From Piromyces finnis (taxonomy: Eukaryota; Neocallimastigomycota; Neocallimastigomycetes; Neocallimastigales; Neocallimastigaceae): 64,000 bases of DNA. The stretch covers positions 186,001 through 250,000 of the forward strand of contig MCFH01000024.1 of assembly GCA_002104945.1 (NCBI GenBank), written 5' to 3'. Positions 47,793 to 62,804 of the stretch are shown one piece after another (within the stretch, counting starts at the first letter, position 1; each line of letters opens with the position of its first letter). A program made the position numbers and the translations under genes. Under the pieces are notes generated by a model. That model was not told the origin of the DNA and ran no database searches. It saw only the letters and a program-made list of their open reading frames with translations.

Positions 47793-49169
47793 TTATTAAA
47801 ATTTTTAATTTTTTAAATAGACCCCATTGAAGCTAAATGGTTGTATAAAAATTTATAAATTATCGTTTTATTATATAAAATAATAGTCAATAATAATAAT
47901 GGCAATGTCAATTCTTATTATGGTTTCAATGGTTTCAATGGTTCCAAAGGTTGTTTGTTGTTTGTTGCCTGTTTCAGTTTTATTTTTTTTTTTCAATCTA
48001 TTAAAAAAAAAAATTTAAAGTTTTAAATTAATTAAAAAGTTTCAATTTAAAGATAAATTTTTTGATAATTTTATTTTTTTTAAAAAAAGTTAAAAAGTAA
48101 AGAAAAAAAAAAAAAAACTTTATAATTGAAAGTATTAAAAAAAAAAAAAAATATGTCATTATGGTGGATGCTTTTTAATTTCTTTTTATTGAAAAAAAAA
48201 AAAAAAGATTTTTCAATGATTGAATGAAATGTTATTTCAACATTTGTTCTTGTCCATATCAAAAACAAAATCAAATTATCATTCTAAAATAGGAATAATA
48301 ATAATAACAATAGTAATCAATAGCTATGACTACTACAAAGTCCCCCCCTTTTTTTTTTTTATAGTATATAATGTTAATAATGTATTATGGTATATATACC
48401 AATTCAATACTTTTATAATTCTATATATATCAATTATATAATATTATATTCATTATATTCATTATATTCATACCAATTTCTATAATTTTTTATATATACT
48501 AATAATACTATAATTTTATATATTCCAATGCTATAGATTAATTCTATAATAAATAATAAACATAATAATAAATAAATAATAATAATAATTGACATTTAAT
48601 TAATATTTTAATGGGTATAGACGAATATGGAATTATGATAAAAATAAATATTTAAAAAACTTTAAATAATATTTAAATGTAATGTAGATAAATGTAGTAA
48701 GGTTTATAAATATCAACCATTTAATATTATTATTTAAAAAGCAAATGATCTTTTTTCTTTATTTATTTACTTTCTATTTTTATCAAAAGTTGTTTATAAC
48801 AATTGACAACAAATGACACTTTGCATATGCATTCTACATGGTATACACGCATGTATTATACACCAAAAAATAAAAACAATCCTTTCTAGAAAAAAAAAAA
48901 AGTTTAATTAAAAAAGTTTAATTTATATAAAAATAAATTAAAAAAAAAAAAAAAGATTTAATTTTTAATTTTATAAAATTGAATATAAAATAGATAAAAA
49001 AAGGCCTTTTTTTTTACTTTTTTATCTATTCAATTTTTTTTTATTTTTCAAGAAAAAAGTAAAGAGGTTATTATTAATTGTTTTTTCTTTTTTAAAAAAA
49101 ACTATATAAATAAAAAAAAAAAATACCATTTTATTTAAAATTATCCAACAAATAAACAAACTAGAAAAA

Positions 49170-49898
49170 ATGAAGTTTTTATATTTTGGACTTTTATTCC
49201 TTGCTGCTAAGAATGTTTTTGCTCAAGATGATTTATCATCTGTTATGAACGGTTTAAGTGGTTATAGTGAAGAATGTACAAAGGAATTAGAAGGATATGA
49301 AGGATGTCTTGATCTTGAAAACCTTAGTATTGTTGAAAATTTAGATAAACCTGAATCCATTAAAAAATTCTGTTCTGAATTTGAATCTGATAAATGTTCC
49401 AAATACGTCAAGGATATCACCAAAACTGACTCTGTCTGTTTAAAAAAAGATAATGAAAACTTTATGGATATGATGGCTGGTTTAATTAACTATTCTCTAA
49501 AGGTAACTTATTTAGCCTACTGTGCTAAAGGTAGTGATGGAAAGCTTTGTCCATACTCTCAATATATTACCGATAATATTAAAACTATTGATTCTAATAA
49601 GAGCGATACAACTGAAATGACTGAAGAAGAAAAGAAAATTTTAAATGAAACTTGTAAAAATACTAAATGTATTGAAAATTTAGAAAGTATTAATAATATT
49701 GTTAAGGCTCTTAATGAAATGTCTAACGCCAATGATAATGTAAATACTTCTATAGATACTAACAAATTCAATTTATATTCTGATTTCAAATGTGAAAATG
49801 TTAATTCTTCAGATAATTCCTCAAGCGCTACTACTCTTTTGAAATTTACTTTCTCATGTGTTGCTTTAATGATCGCTTCTGCTTTCATGTTACTCTAA
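49170..49898 (+). CDS. Secreted Cys-rich protein, probably GPI-anchored
   Basis: 242-aa single-exon ORF. Residues 1-18 are a signal peptide (MKFLYFGLLFLAAKNVFA, cut before QDD). The mature part has 13 Cys before the tail, mostly in pairs 8-10 residues apart or closer (EECTKELEGYEGC, FCSEFESDKC, YCAKGSDGKLC, TCKNTKC), suggesting a disulfide-bonded helical fold. It ends with a Ser/Asn-rich stretch (NSSDNSSSATT) and a hydrophobic tail (LLKFTFSCVALMIASAFMLL), the standard GPI-attachment layout. N-glycosylation sequons occur near the C-terminus. I do not recognise the family; similar Cys-rich surface proteins are common in gut fungi, but a function cannot be assigned. Confidence 0.8.
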   Translation: MKFLYFGLLFLAAKNVFAQDDLSSVMNGLSGYSEECTKELEGYEGCLDLENLSIVENLDKPESIKKFCSEFESDKCSKYVKDITKTDSVCLKKDNENFMDMMAGLINYSLKVTYLAYCAKGSDGKLCPYSQYITDNIKTIDSNKSDTTEMTEEEKKILNETCKNTKCIENLESINNIVKALNEMSNANDNVNTSIDTNKFNLYSDFKCENVNSSDNSSSATTLLKFTFSCVALMIASAFMLL

Positions 49899-51267
49899 AT
49901 TATTTTTTCTTAATTACTATTTTTATTTATTTTATTACACATGCATACATACACACCATTTATATTGTAAATATATTTATATAGATAAAGGTGTAAATAA
50001 AATATATTATACTTTTTTTTTTTTTTTTAAAAAAAAAATGTAAACTTGAAAATTTTAGTATGTTGTCATTTTAATAACAACAACATCAAAAAAAAAAAAA
50101 GTAAATAAATGAAAAAAATTGTTTTTAAAATTTACTACTTTATAATATTCCTTTTTTTTTTTTTTATTAATATTTAGAAAATATAGAATTTAAGTGGTAT
50201 TTTTTTTTAGTTTATCTTTCTTTTTAATTTATTATGTTTAGTTTATAGGGAATGGGGAGAGTAAAAAAAATTATAAAATGTGTCTATTTTAAAATATTTA
50301 TATAAATAAGGAGATTATATATATAGATATCTTTTTTTTTTTTTTTTTGGAATAGAAAAAAATATGGGGTATATAGATTCTTTATTATTTATTTATAAAT
50401 AATAAATGTACTTTCTCTCAAAAGGAATAAACATTATTTTATAAGAAGGAATTATTATATGATTTAAATTTAATAATATACCTATAGCCATATTGTATTA
50501 TATTTGAATTTGTTCCAGGTCCTCTTTTCAAAATATTATTATTAAAATAATAATAATAATAAATAAACAAATGTCATTGAATTGCATCTAAGAAGATTCT
50601 TTTTTTTTTTTTTTAACTATCACAACAACAACAACAATAATAACATAGAATAATAAGAATAATCAAACATATCTATTATTACTTTTTATTATTATTAAAG
50701 ATTAGTTTAATTAAATAAGAATATAATATATTTATATTTCCATTCTACTATTTATTATTTGACATTTAATATATGATGCTATATAAATGTTCTAATCTTC
50801 AAATTTTTAATTATATATAAATGTAGTAATAATACTATTTTTTTTTTTTTTTTTCTTTAAAAAAAAATAAAAAAGAAAACCAAAAATATATATATATATA
50901 TATAAAAAAAAAAGAGAGTAAATTATACCTTTTTTTTTTTTTATTAATATAATACAAAAAATAATAATAACCACACAAACAATAATAATAAAAAAAATTA
51001 AAGTAAGTTGAAATGTTGAAAGAAAATTAGTATTATGATAATAAAAAAAGTAGTATAAACATAAATAGTAACAAATATAAAAAATGAATAATTAAAAAAA
51101 AAAAAAGCAACATAAATATATTACATTAAAAGGATAAAAAAAAACGTTTTTTTTTTTATTTTAAATAAAAACAATTTTATTTTAATTCAAAAAAAATTAA
51201 TTTTATATATTATATATTGTTTTTTTTTAAATAGGTTTTTTTTATTAAATAATTCATATTAAAAAAA
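49899..51267. other. Intergenic spacer
   Basis: A/T-rich with long homopolymers; no gene seen. Confidence 0.6.
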
Positions 51268-52194
51268 ATGTTTGATATGTATGATAGTGATTCTGGAGGT
51301 AGTGACTGTAGTTACTCAAGTCCAGGAAGTGTTAGTAATGCTAGTAGCATAAGTCGTAGTAATAGTAGCTGTAGCAGTCGTAGTAACAGTAGTAACAGTA
51401 GTAGAAGCAGCAGTAGTAGCAGTAGTAGTAGTAGTAGTAGCAGCAGCAGCAGTAGTGGTAGCGGTAGTTCTTGCTCAGCCCATTATAGTAGTGGATTTGG
51501 TCATGGTTTTGGTCATCACAGTCATCATCATGGTGGAGGTTTTGGTAAGAAACTTTTAGCTGGTGGTGGTATAGCTGCAGCTGCCATTTATGCTAAGAAA
51601 AAGTTTGGAAAAAAGGATAAAAAAGATAAAAAGGATAAAAAAGATAAAAAGAATAAGGAAGAATCAAACGAAGAAAATAAACAACAACAACAACAACAAC
51701 AACATCCATATGGTCAGCAATTATACGGTCAACAACCATATGGCCAACAACCATATGGACAACAACCTTATGGACAACAACCATATGGACAACAACCTTA
51801 TGGACAACAACCATATGGACAACAACCTTACGGCCAACAACCATATGGACAACAGCCATACGGTCAACAACCATATGGACAATATGGACAACAACCATAC
51901 GGTCCAAGAGATACTTCCAAGCCTGAAGAAGAAAAAAAGGATGAAAATAAGAATGAACCCTACCCACCTGCTTCTCCATATGGTCAACCACCACAACCTT
52001 ACGGCTATGGACAACCACAACCACCCTATGGACAACCACCCTATGGACAACCACCACAACCTTATGGTTACGGACAACCACCTTATGGACAACCACCACA
52101 ACCATATGGTTATGGACAACCACCTTATGGACAACCACCACAACCTTATGGCTATGGTCAACCACAACCACCATATAGTGAACATAAAGAATAA
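51268..52194 (+). CDS. Low-complexity Ser-rich / PYGQQ-repeat protein
   Basis: 308-aa single-exon ORF made of blocks. Residues 1-72 are a Ser tract; 73-90 are Gly/His-rich ([19 protein letters not shown]). A short hydrophobic [20 protein letters not shown] follows, then Lys/Asp repeats ([11 protein letters not shown]) and a Gln run. About eleven PYGQQ units come next (~147-210), then an acidic linker, and finally a Pro-rich block of [14 protein letters not shown] repeats. XYPPX/PYGQ-type tails occur on membrane-associated and phase-separating proteins in many eukaryotes. No enzymatic domain is present and no function can be assigned. The hydrophobic patch is too short and flanked by too many lysines for a confident membrane helix. 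AGT/AGC serines and GGA/CAA codons make the locus G/C-richer than its flanks. Confidence 0.8.
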   Translation: MFDMYDSDSGGSDCSYSSPGSVSNASSISRSNSSCSSRSNSSNSSRSSSSSSSSSSSSSSSSSGSGSSCSAHYSSGFGHGFGHHSHHHGGGFGKKLLAGGGIAAAAIYAKKKFGKKDKKDKKDKKDKKNKEESNEENKQQQQQQQHPYGQQLYGQQPYGQQPYGQQPYGQQPYGQQPYGQQPYGQQPYGQQPYGQQPYGQQPYGQYGQQPYGPRDTSKPEEEKKDENKNEPYPPASPYGQPPQPYGYGQPQPPYGQPPYGQPPQPYGYGQPPYGQPPQPYGYGQPPYGQPPQPYGYGQPQPPYSEHKE

Positions 52195-52675
52195 AAGTAA
52201 AAAAAAAATACAATTTTTTTTTATAATTAACTAAAGTCATTTTCCTTAACACTATTTTTTTTTTTTAAATCCAATCTATGAAATTAGTAAAAACAAAAAA
52301 CAAAAAAAAAAAAAAAGCGTTAAAACATCATTAAAGGATATAAATAATTATTTATTCTATTTATATATTATTAAAAAAAAAATATATATATATATATCTT
52401 ATCGACTTCAATGATTAATATTTTCTATCATCTATCAAACTAACATTATACTTTTATTTTTTTCCTTTAAAAAAAAGTATAAAAAATTTCATATATATTA
52501 ATATCTATTATCAATTTTTTTTTAATTCCATTATTAATCTAATTCAATTCAATAATAAAAAATTATTTTTTTTTTTAAACTTTTGAATTGTAGAGTTGTA
52601 TATCCTATATGAAATAAATTGTTATAATAATGGAATAAAGAAGAGGGATAAAAAAAAAAAAACAATAATAATAAT

Positions 52676-52709
<34 letters not shown>

Positions 52710-52903
52710 TTCAACTCTATTTTAATTACAAAAAAAAGAAATTAATAAAATAATAAAAATAAAATAAAATAAAATAAAATTAAATAAAAAAGTTTTGAAA
52801 TAAAGAATTCTTTTTATTATTATTAATATATATGTATCTACTACTGCATATTTTATCAAAATAATTGGATAACTTTAAAAATAATATAAAACCATCAATA
52901 CTA

Positions 52904-52951
<48 letters not shown>

Positions 52952-53207
52952 TTTAATATATGTTTAAGAAATAAAAGGATTATTATTATTCTTAACCTTT
53001 ATTATTATTTATATTCTTTGGAGGATTACACTATTTTTTTTTTTATATAATTTATAGATATCTTAGAGATGAATAACATCATTAATTTTTATTTTTATAT
53101 ATAATTTATGATTTGTTGGTTGGTTGGTTGGTCGGTCGGTCGGTCGATTGATTGTTGGTATTTCTTATCTGTCTATTAAGTTATCCTTTTCTTTCTCTAT
53201 GAATGAA
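52195..53207. other. Spacer between convergent genes
   Basis: 3'-3' spacer with AAT microsatellites (near 52673-52706 and 52905-52949) and a GGTT/GGTC repeat at 53114-53146 (TTGGTTGGTTGGTCGGTCGG). No gene seen. Confidence 0.6.
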
Positions 53208-54944
53208 TTAATTTCTACAGTAAACATAATATTTAAATTTATGAATCGTCGGATCAGGTTCTTCTTTGGTATTATCTTCTTCTATTTCTTTTTCAAAGTT
53301 AACACGTTCTTCTTCTTCTTCTATATCTTCCAAGGCTTCTTCTTTTTCCTTTTCATTTCTCAATACTTCTTCATATAATATTTTAAAATGTTGATCCCTC
53401 ATATTTTTTTCAAATTCCGGTATTTCATTTTCAAATCGATAACGAACAGGTACTACCACAAAAACAATAGGATTTCTATAAAACCATGGATTACTTTTAA
53501 CTTTTTCGGCATCTTTTGCCTTTTCTTCTGGACTAGCTGTATCTTTTTCTAAAAAGTAATTTATGACTTTTGGAACCATATAGGCATGTTTAAAATCATA
53601 AAGAACATCAGCGGCAATAACAGTATTAAAGGTATAGGGTGGATAGATTCTTCTTTGTTTATACATAAATTTACCATCTTCATCAAATTCGACTGTATGC
53701 TCTTTTAGATAGTCTTCAACTTCTTTTGGTTCTATATCCATATAATCATTCCAATCTACTTGATAGGTAGACATATTATGGGAACTTTCATTAATTTCAA
53801 TATTTTTTTTGGCATTTTCAATGACAACTTCATCAAAATCGGAAAGAACAACCTGTTTTGGATTAAGTTTTGCACACATTAAACCGGATAATCCTGTACC
53901 ACAACCTAATTCTAAAATATTTGAATTTGAATTCATTACAATTTTACCTTTATCAATTAAACTGTTTTATTTCATGCCCCCCAACACGAAAAAAAAAAAA
54001 AAAATACAGGTATTAAAAAAGGGTGGGTTTATTTTTTATTATTTTTTATTTTTTATTTTAAAATGATGTTAAATATTTTTATTTTATTTATTAAAAAAAA
54101 AAAATAGTTTTTTAATAACCACATTATACTTTTATTATTTTTTTTATTATTATTAATAAACCTTTTAAACTAACCTTGCAAAAACAACACTTGAATTCCA
54201 AATCATACCACCAATGCCACCTTTAGAAGAATCTTCTACAATTTTTATAGTTGCTGTATTAAATTTCCATTCTTTTTCACTCGGCTTTGAAGCTAATAAT
54301 GAGGAGGAGGAGGAGGAGGAAATAATGATAATTTAAAAAATAAATATTTATTGAGATATAAAAATTAAATTAAAAAATAAATATTCATTTTGAAATTTCA
54401 AAGCATAAAATGATTGTATATTATTGTATATTAGAATGATGTATTTTATAATTTCTATTTACTTCCAAAACCATTAATTTCAGATATTAATTCGGATATA
54501 GCATCGATTTCTTCTTCTCCATTTTCCAAAAACATTACTTTATTAATTTGATTAACTAACCATGGTATACAATGTTTTTGAAAATCTTTTCTTCTTTCAA
54601 AAGCTAATACATTTTCTCTTGATTTGAATTTAATATATACATCATATAAATTTTTTATTGTCTGAAATATTTCTTTTCGCTAATAGTAGACCCATTAATT
54701 TTCATAATTTAAAAAATTTAAATAGATAAAAGGGTGTTATTGTGTATGATATATATATATAAAATTAAAAAGGATATAAAAAAGTATTTAATACATTGGT
54801 CATTTTTGATATTTAAATAAAAAAAAAATAAATAAATAAATGGTATTTTTTATCATTGTCTTTTTAACATATTTTATACTAATGAAATAATAATAAATTA
54901 TTCAAAAAGTATTTTGAAAAGTTTTTTTTTGGAGGGAGGTAAAA

Positions 54945-54981
<37 letters not shown>

Positions 54982-55142
54982 ATTATTATTTCGTGAGAGA
55001 ATTGAATTTTAGCTATTATATTGAGCATAAATAAAAATTTTTTAAAAATTACTTTTTCTGGACTGTTGATATATATTTGACTTAATAAAGAATCGAATTC
55101 ATCTTGATACGAACTATTTTTATTTTGACTATCCCTTTCCAT
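53208..55142 (-). CDS. METTL21/EFM-type protein lysine methyltransferase (Methyltransf_16 family)
   Basis: Four exons (55142-55053, 54679-54463, 54292-54175, 53961-53208) join in frame to 392 aa. Residues 1-100 form a charged helical extension. The catalytic part has the family order: GGIGGMIWNSSVVFA (the 'G--vW-a--vla' element), SAM motif I NILELGCGTGLSGLM, the acidic post-I QVVLSDFDEVVIENAKKNIE, VDWNDYMD, and the DxxY-like VIAADVLYDFKHAYMVPKVI, with VLYD as the diagnostic (D/E)xxY-type motif. A Glu-rich segment (EEALEDIEEEEERVNFEKEI) is inserted before the final strand HKFKYYVYC. Members methylate lysines on translation factors, chaperones or ribosomal proteins; the long N-terminus resembles fungal Efm2-type enzymes, which act on eEF2, but the substrate is uncertain. 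Confidence 0.85.
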
Positions 55143-56390
55143 TTTCTTTTTTTTTTTTTTTGAAATTTCAATTTCCTATACATGGAAAATAAAAAAAAAA
55201 TTTTTTTGAAAAAACAATTTGATCAATCATGTGCTATTATATAACTTCATATGATTACATATATTTATTATAAAAATACATTGATTAATTTTTTATTTTC
55301 ATTGATTAAATTATCATTCATCCTTTTTATATTTATTAAAGTTTTTTGATAATTAATCTTGTAAACTTTTAAAGTTTTTATATATATATTTTTTTTTCTA
55401 TATAACACTACTACAATGTATTTTAAATGAATTGTAAAAAAAAAACTTTTGATTATTTATTTTCATACTACATTAGATTATAAAATTATTTTACTACCAC
55501 CCACCATCCATCATGTATCTTGAAATACTTTTGTGGTGGTTTGACATGATCTTTAAAATTATCTTTTGCTACTGGTTAAATAAACCAATAAAATTTCATT
55601 TTTAATCATTATACCACTTTTTTATATTATTTAAACTTTTTTTAATCATTAAAAATTTAAATAGTTAAATGGAATAAATTTTTTAATTTAATGTCATTAA
55701 TTACTTAATTATAAAAAAAATTTAGTATTAAATTTTTATTTATCTTAAAAAGTGGGAAAAAAGGAAACTTTTCTTCATTGTACCTTTTATTGTTCTTGAG
55801 GAAAGGAAAGGGTTATTTAAATAGAATATTTTATTTTAAATACTTGTCTATTTATCGAAAAAAAAATAAAAGTAATTTACAAAAGAATTAAAAAATAAAT
55901 ATATAAAAAAAAAAAAGTTTGAAACTATCAACAAAAGAAGAAGAGAAAAAAAAAAAAAGCAAAGAAAATAAAGTATTTTTTTTTTTCTTTTTATTAACAA
56001 TCAATTAAAAAAAGTTTTATTTTCTTTTTTACTAAACTTTTAAAGCAATATTAAACGATTCAAAAAAAAAAACTTTAAATTATAAAACTTGAACAACAAT
56101 TTCATTATTACTTTTTTTTTTAAACAAAAAAGAGAGAGAGAGAGGAAGAAATAATTAATATATTTGTAGTGTATAATAATAAAAATTTTTGGAAAAGAAA
56201 AAAGAATTAATGTATTAGTCAACAACAGCAATAATAACAATAGCAATAGTAATGCAAATAATTTTTTCAAAATATTTATAAATATTTTCTAGTATAATAT
56301 AGCATTTTTTATTATTTTGAAACCAATACTATTTTGAGTTAAAAAAAAAAAAAAACAAATAATATTTTAAATTAAAAATATAATTCAATA
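55143..56390. other. Spacer between divergent genes
   Basis: Shared upstream region of the methyltransferase and the AVT gene. A/T-rich, with a GA repeat at 56132-56146. No ORF supported. Confidence 0.6.
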
Positions 56391-59260
<2,870 letters not shown>

Positions 59261-60090
59261 TGATAATTTGTAAAATACTATAATTACCCATCCCTATTAT
59301 TATGATGTATTATGATGTATTATATAACAAAAGAAGAATATATTACTATATAATATTAATAATACTTTTAGATAAAAAAAAAATAGAATTATAGATTTTT
59401 AATTACTATCATTATTAAAATAAAATAAAATAAAAACATAATATATATTATTTTTATATACTTTTAATTTTTATTATTATTATTTTTCAAAATGCATCCA
59501 TATTACTATTTAAGTTCAAAAGGTAAGACTTTTGATACTTGATAAAAAACACCCCATTTCCATTGGGTTTTAGGGGTTTGATAAGCCTCTAATTTTTTTT
59601 TCTCTGTAAAATAACATTCACTTTAATTATTTTAAAACGAATTTTGTTTTTTGTTTTTTTTGGTTTGCTTGTATAGTTACATTTATTTTATTGATATCAA
59701 GGAAAAAGAACAAAAATTAAATTGAATATTGTTTCTTTTTTTTTATTATTTATTTAAAAAAAAAGTTTTCTTTTGAAAATGTTTTTTTTTTTTAATTTAC
59801 TTTTATCAAAAAAAAAAAAAATTGTCTCCAAACATTAAAACCATAAAATATTTTTAGTTTCAAAATAAAAAACAAAAAAAAAAAAAAAGCAAATTAAGCA
59901 TAGAAACGAATTCTTTTTCTTTTTTCTTTTTTTTCAATATCAAATTTACTTTTTTTTTTTTTTTTCTTACTTATTATCATTCAAAAATTGATTGATATTT
60001 ACAAATTTCAAAAAAAAAAAAAAAATTTAAAAGTGCGGCAATAATTCTGTATTTCATTCCTTCCCTCTTTTCATAATTATAATTCTAAAC

Positions 60091-60122
<32 letters not shown>

Positions 60123-62268
60123 TGATTTCATTTAGATGGTATAAAGTATTGAATGTATTATAAAATATAACAACAATACTATTTTTGTTTTTTAATGATT
60201 AAAAAAAAGTGCTTTCTAGATTGAATCATTCAAGTTTATAAAATTATCAATAATGTATTAAATAAAATTAATGTATTTGATGTATTATCCAAATTTAAAT
60301 AGTATAATTGAAAAATGGTTTTAAATCCTTTCTTATAAAAAAAAAAGTAGATAATAATAGTTTAATTGATAGTTCCGTTGAATAAGTTGTTGAAGGAAAG
60401 CAATGAAAACCCTTTTCATTCTTTAGCCTTTTTTCTTTTTTATATAAAACCTTTATATAAAATTTTTTTTTCTTCAATATATCATCTTAAGAGGAGAATT
60501 AAAAGTTTAAATTCTATATTTAAATATTAGAAAGAAAGAAAGAAAAAAAAAGGATTGTTTATCTGTTTCGTATAAAGAGTTACTTTGAATAGTTTTTTTT
60601 ATATAATCTATAAACCCTAGTATGCCTTCCTTCTTTTTACTATTACTCCCATACTCTAAATTGTATCCTCTTTTTTTTTTTTTTTTTTAATCACAAACTT
60701 GTCATTTTAATATATTACAAAAATATATTAAAATAAGATAAAAAATATAATATATTATGTTTTGAATGGATAAAATAAATAAATTGTTTTGGGTCAATTT
60801 ATTTATTTATTTATTTATTTATCTATTTATTTAGTTATTTATTTATCTATTTATTTATTTATTTAGTTATTTATTTATCTATTTATTTATTTATTTTAAT
60901 TATATGTAACATATTACAAATTTATTTAGAGTATATTGTACATATATTAATAAATATAATAATTGTATTTTTAATTAAATCAGTAAATTTATAATAAAAA
61001 AAAATTTATTAATAAATAATAAATATTATTAATTATTAATATAATAATAATAAAAATAATAAATATTTATAATTATTATTATTAATTATTTTTTGGTAAT
61101 ATTATATAATATTCCATTTTAATATTATATAAATAATAAATAATTATTTATTTATTGACAACTAATTAAAAAAAAATATTATTATTTATAAATATATTTT
61201 TTTTTTTTCCTAACACATTCAAGTTAAATAGAGGGAAAAAAAAACAACCAAATTTAAAAACAAACAAACAAAATACAAGGAAAAAAAAGCAAATAATTAA
61301 CCTTTAATTTATTTATATATATATAACATATAAAACTAAAGTAAATATATAAAAGAAAAAAAATAAATTATGAAAAAGAATTATTTATATTATAATTATT
61401 ATAATATTTTCTTTTAAGGAAACTGTTGATTTCTTTCCAAAATATTTGTTTACTGTGTTTATTTTTTTTTTTTTAAAAAAAAAAAAAAAGGACAATAATT
61501 CAATTATTTATAGTTTGGTAGAAGAAAAAGAAAAGAAAAAAGGGATACGAACATTTAAATAAAATTTTAATATTTATATCAATACTATTTTACTATACCC
61601 ACAATGAAAAAAAAAAAAAAGTACATTCCATCACATGGAACTTTACCAAATTTTAATAATAATTCAATAGTAAATATAAATAGAAAATGAATTTCTTTAT
61701 ATATAAATGAATAACCAATAATAATAAGCATATTACAAGAATAAATATATATACAATAATTCAATTTGATAAAGAAAAAAAAAAAAGTTATCATCAGTTT
61801 GTAAAATGAAATATTCAACAATTGCGAAGCATCATAAATATTAAAATGCTATAAAAAAATTCAAAACATCAAAAAAAAATAATGTTATAATTAAATGTTT
61901 GCTTGTTTTTTTTTATTATTATTATTATTTTTATTATTTTTTTTTCATCAAATAAGATATACAATCATAATATCATCCAATAAAAAAAAAAGAATAATTC
62001 ATTTTTAAAAATAATGATGATCTTTTAAATAATAATAATTATTTTAAAGTTATAACTGATGGAGGGAGAAAATATAATTTTAATGAATTTAAAAAGAGAA
62101 AAAATATAAAGTAAACAAGTAAAAGATTTATTGGAATTGAAATGTGAAAACAGCTTAAAAAATATAAAAATTTAGATAGTTTTTAAAAATATTTAAAAAA
62201 TCAACTAATTGTTTATATATATATATATATAAATAAATTTATTATAAAAAAAAATAAAAAAAAAAAGA
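59261..62268. other. Long intergenic spacer
   Basis: About 3 kb of A/T-rich DNA with homopolymers and the tetranucleotide array at 60797-60897. No gene seen on either strand. Confidence 0.6.
60797..60897. repeat. (TTTA)n array with TCTA and TTAG variants
   Basis: Roughly 25 tetranucleotide units; TCTA and TTAG interruptions recur at a regular spacing, so a higher-order unit of about 36 bp seems to have been duplicated. Confidence 0.9.
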
Positions 62269-62771
62269 ATGGGTCAAACTTTATCTGAACCAATTACCGA
62301 AAAGGAAACTACTCTCGGTGAAGATTCTAGAATGTTATTTGGTGCCAGTTGTATGCAAGGCTGGAGAATAAGTAATATATATATAAAAAATAGTATCATT
62401 TAAAAAAAAAAACTTTAAATAATTGTATTAAACATCATATAATAAATTAAATTTTAAAAATGAAGCTATGGAAGATGCTCACACTAGTATTTTAAGATTA
62501 AATTCTCGTTTCAATACTACCGATCTTAAGAAATTAGAAGAAGAACTTAACAAGGAACCACCAAAGGATGAATTACATTACTCATTCTTTGCAGTATTTG
62601 ATGGACATGGTGGATCATCTGTAGCAAAATACTCTGGTGAACATTTACACTGGAGATTATTAGAAGAAGAAGCTTTTAAACAAAAAGATTTTAAAAAGGC
62701 TTTAAAATCTGCCTACTTAAATATGGATAAGGAAATGTTAAATGGTATGTCTTCGTTATTCATTTTAAATC

Positions 62772-62804
<33 letters not shown>

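Larger units (their letters stand above)
45835..49169. other. Intergenic spacer with a relic exon and a hairpin
   Basis: About 3.3 kb of A/T-rich DNA. It holds a degenerate copy of the last PROPPIN exon (about 46977-47056) and a 15-bp perfect hairpin (47744-47792). No intact gene seen. Confidence 0.6.

Noticed and set aside
51590-52252. Long ORFs in other frames of the PYGQQ gene
   Set aside because: Shadow frames of the repeat; only the frame starting at 51268 has varied, sensible composition.
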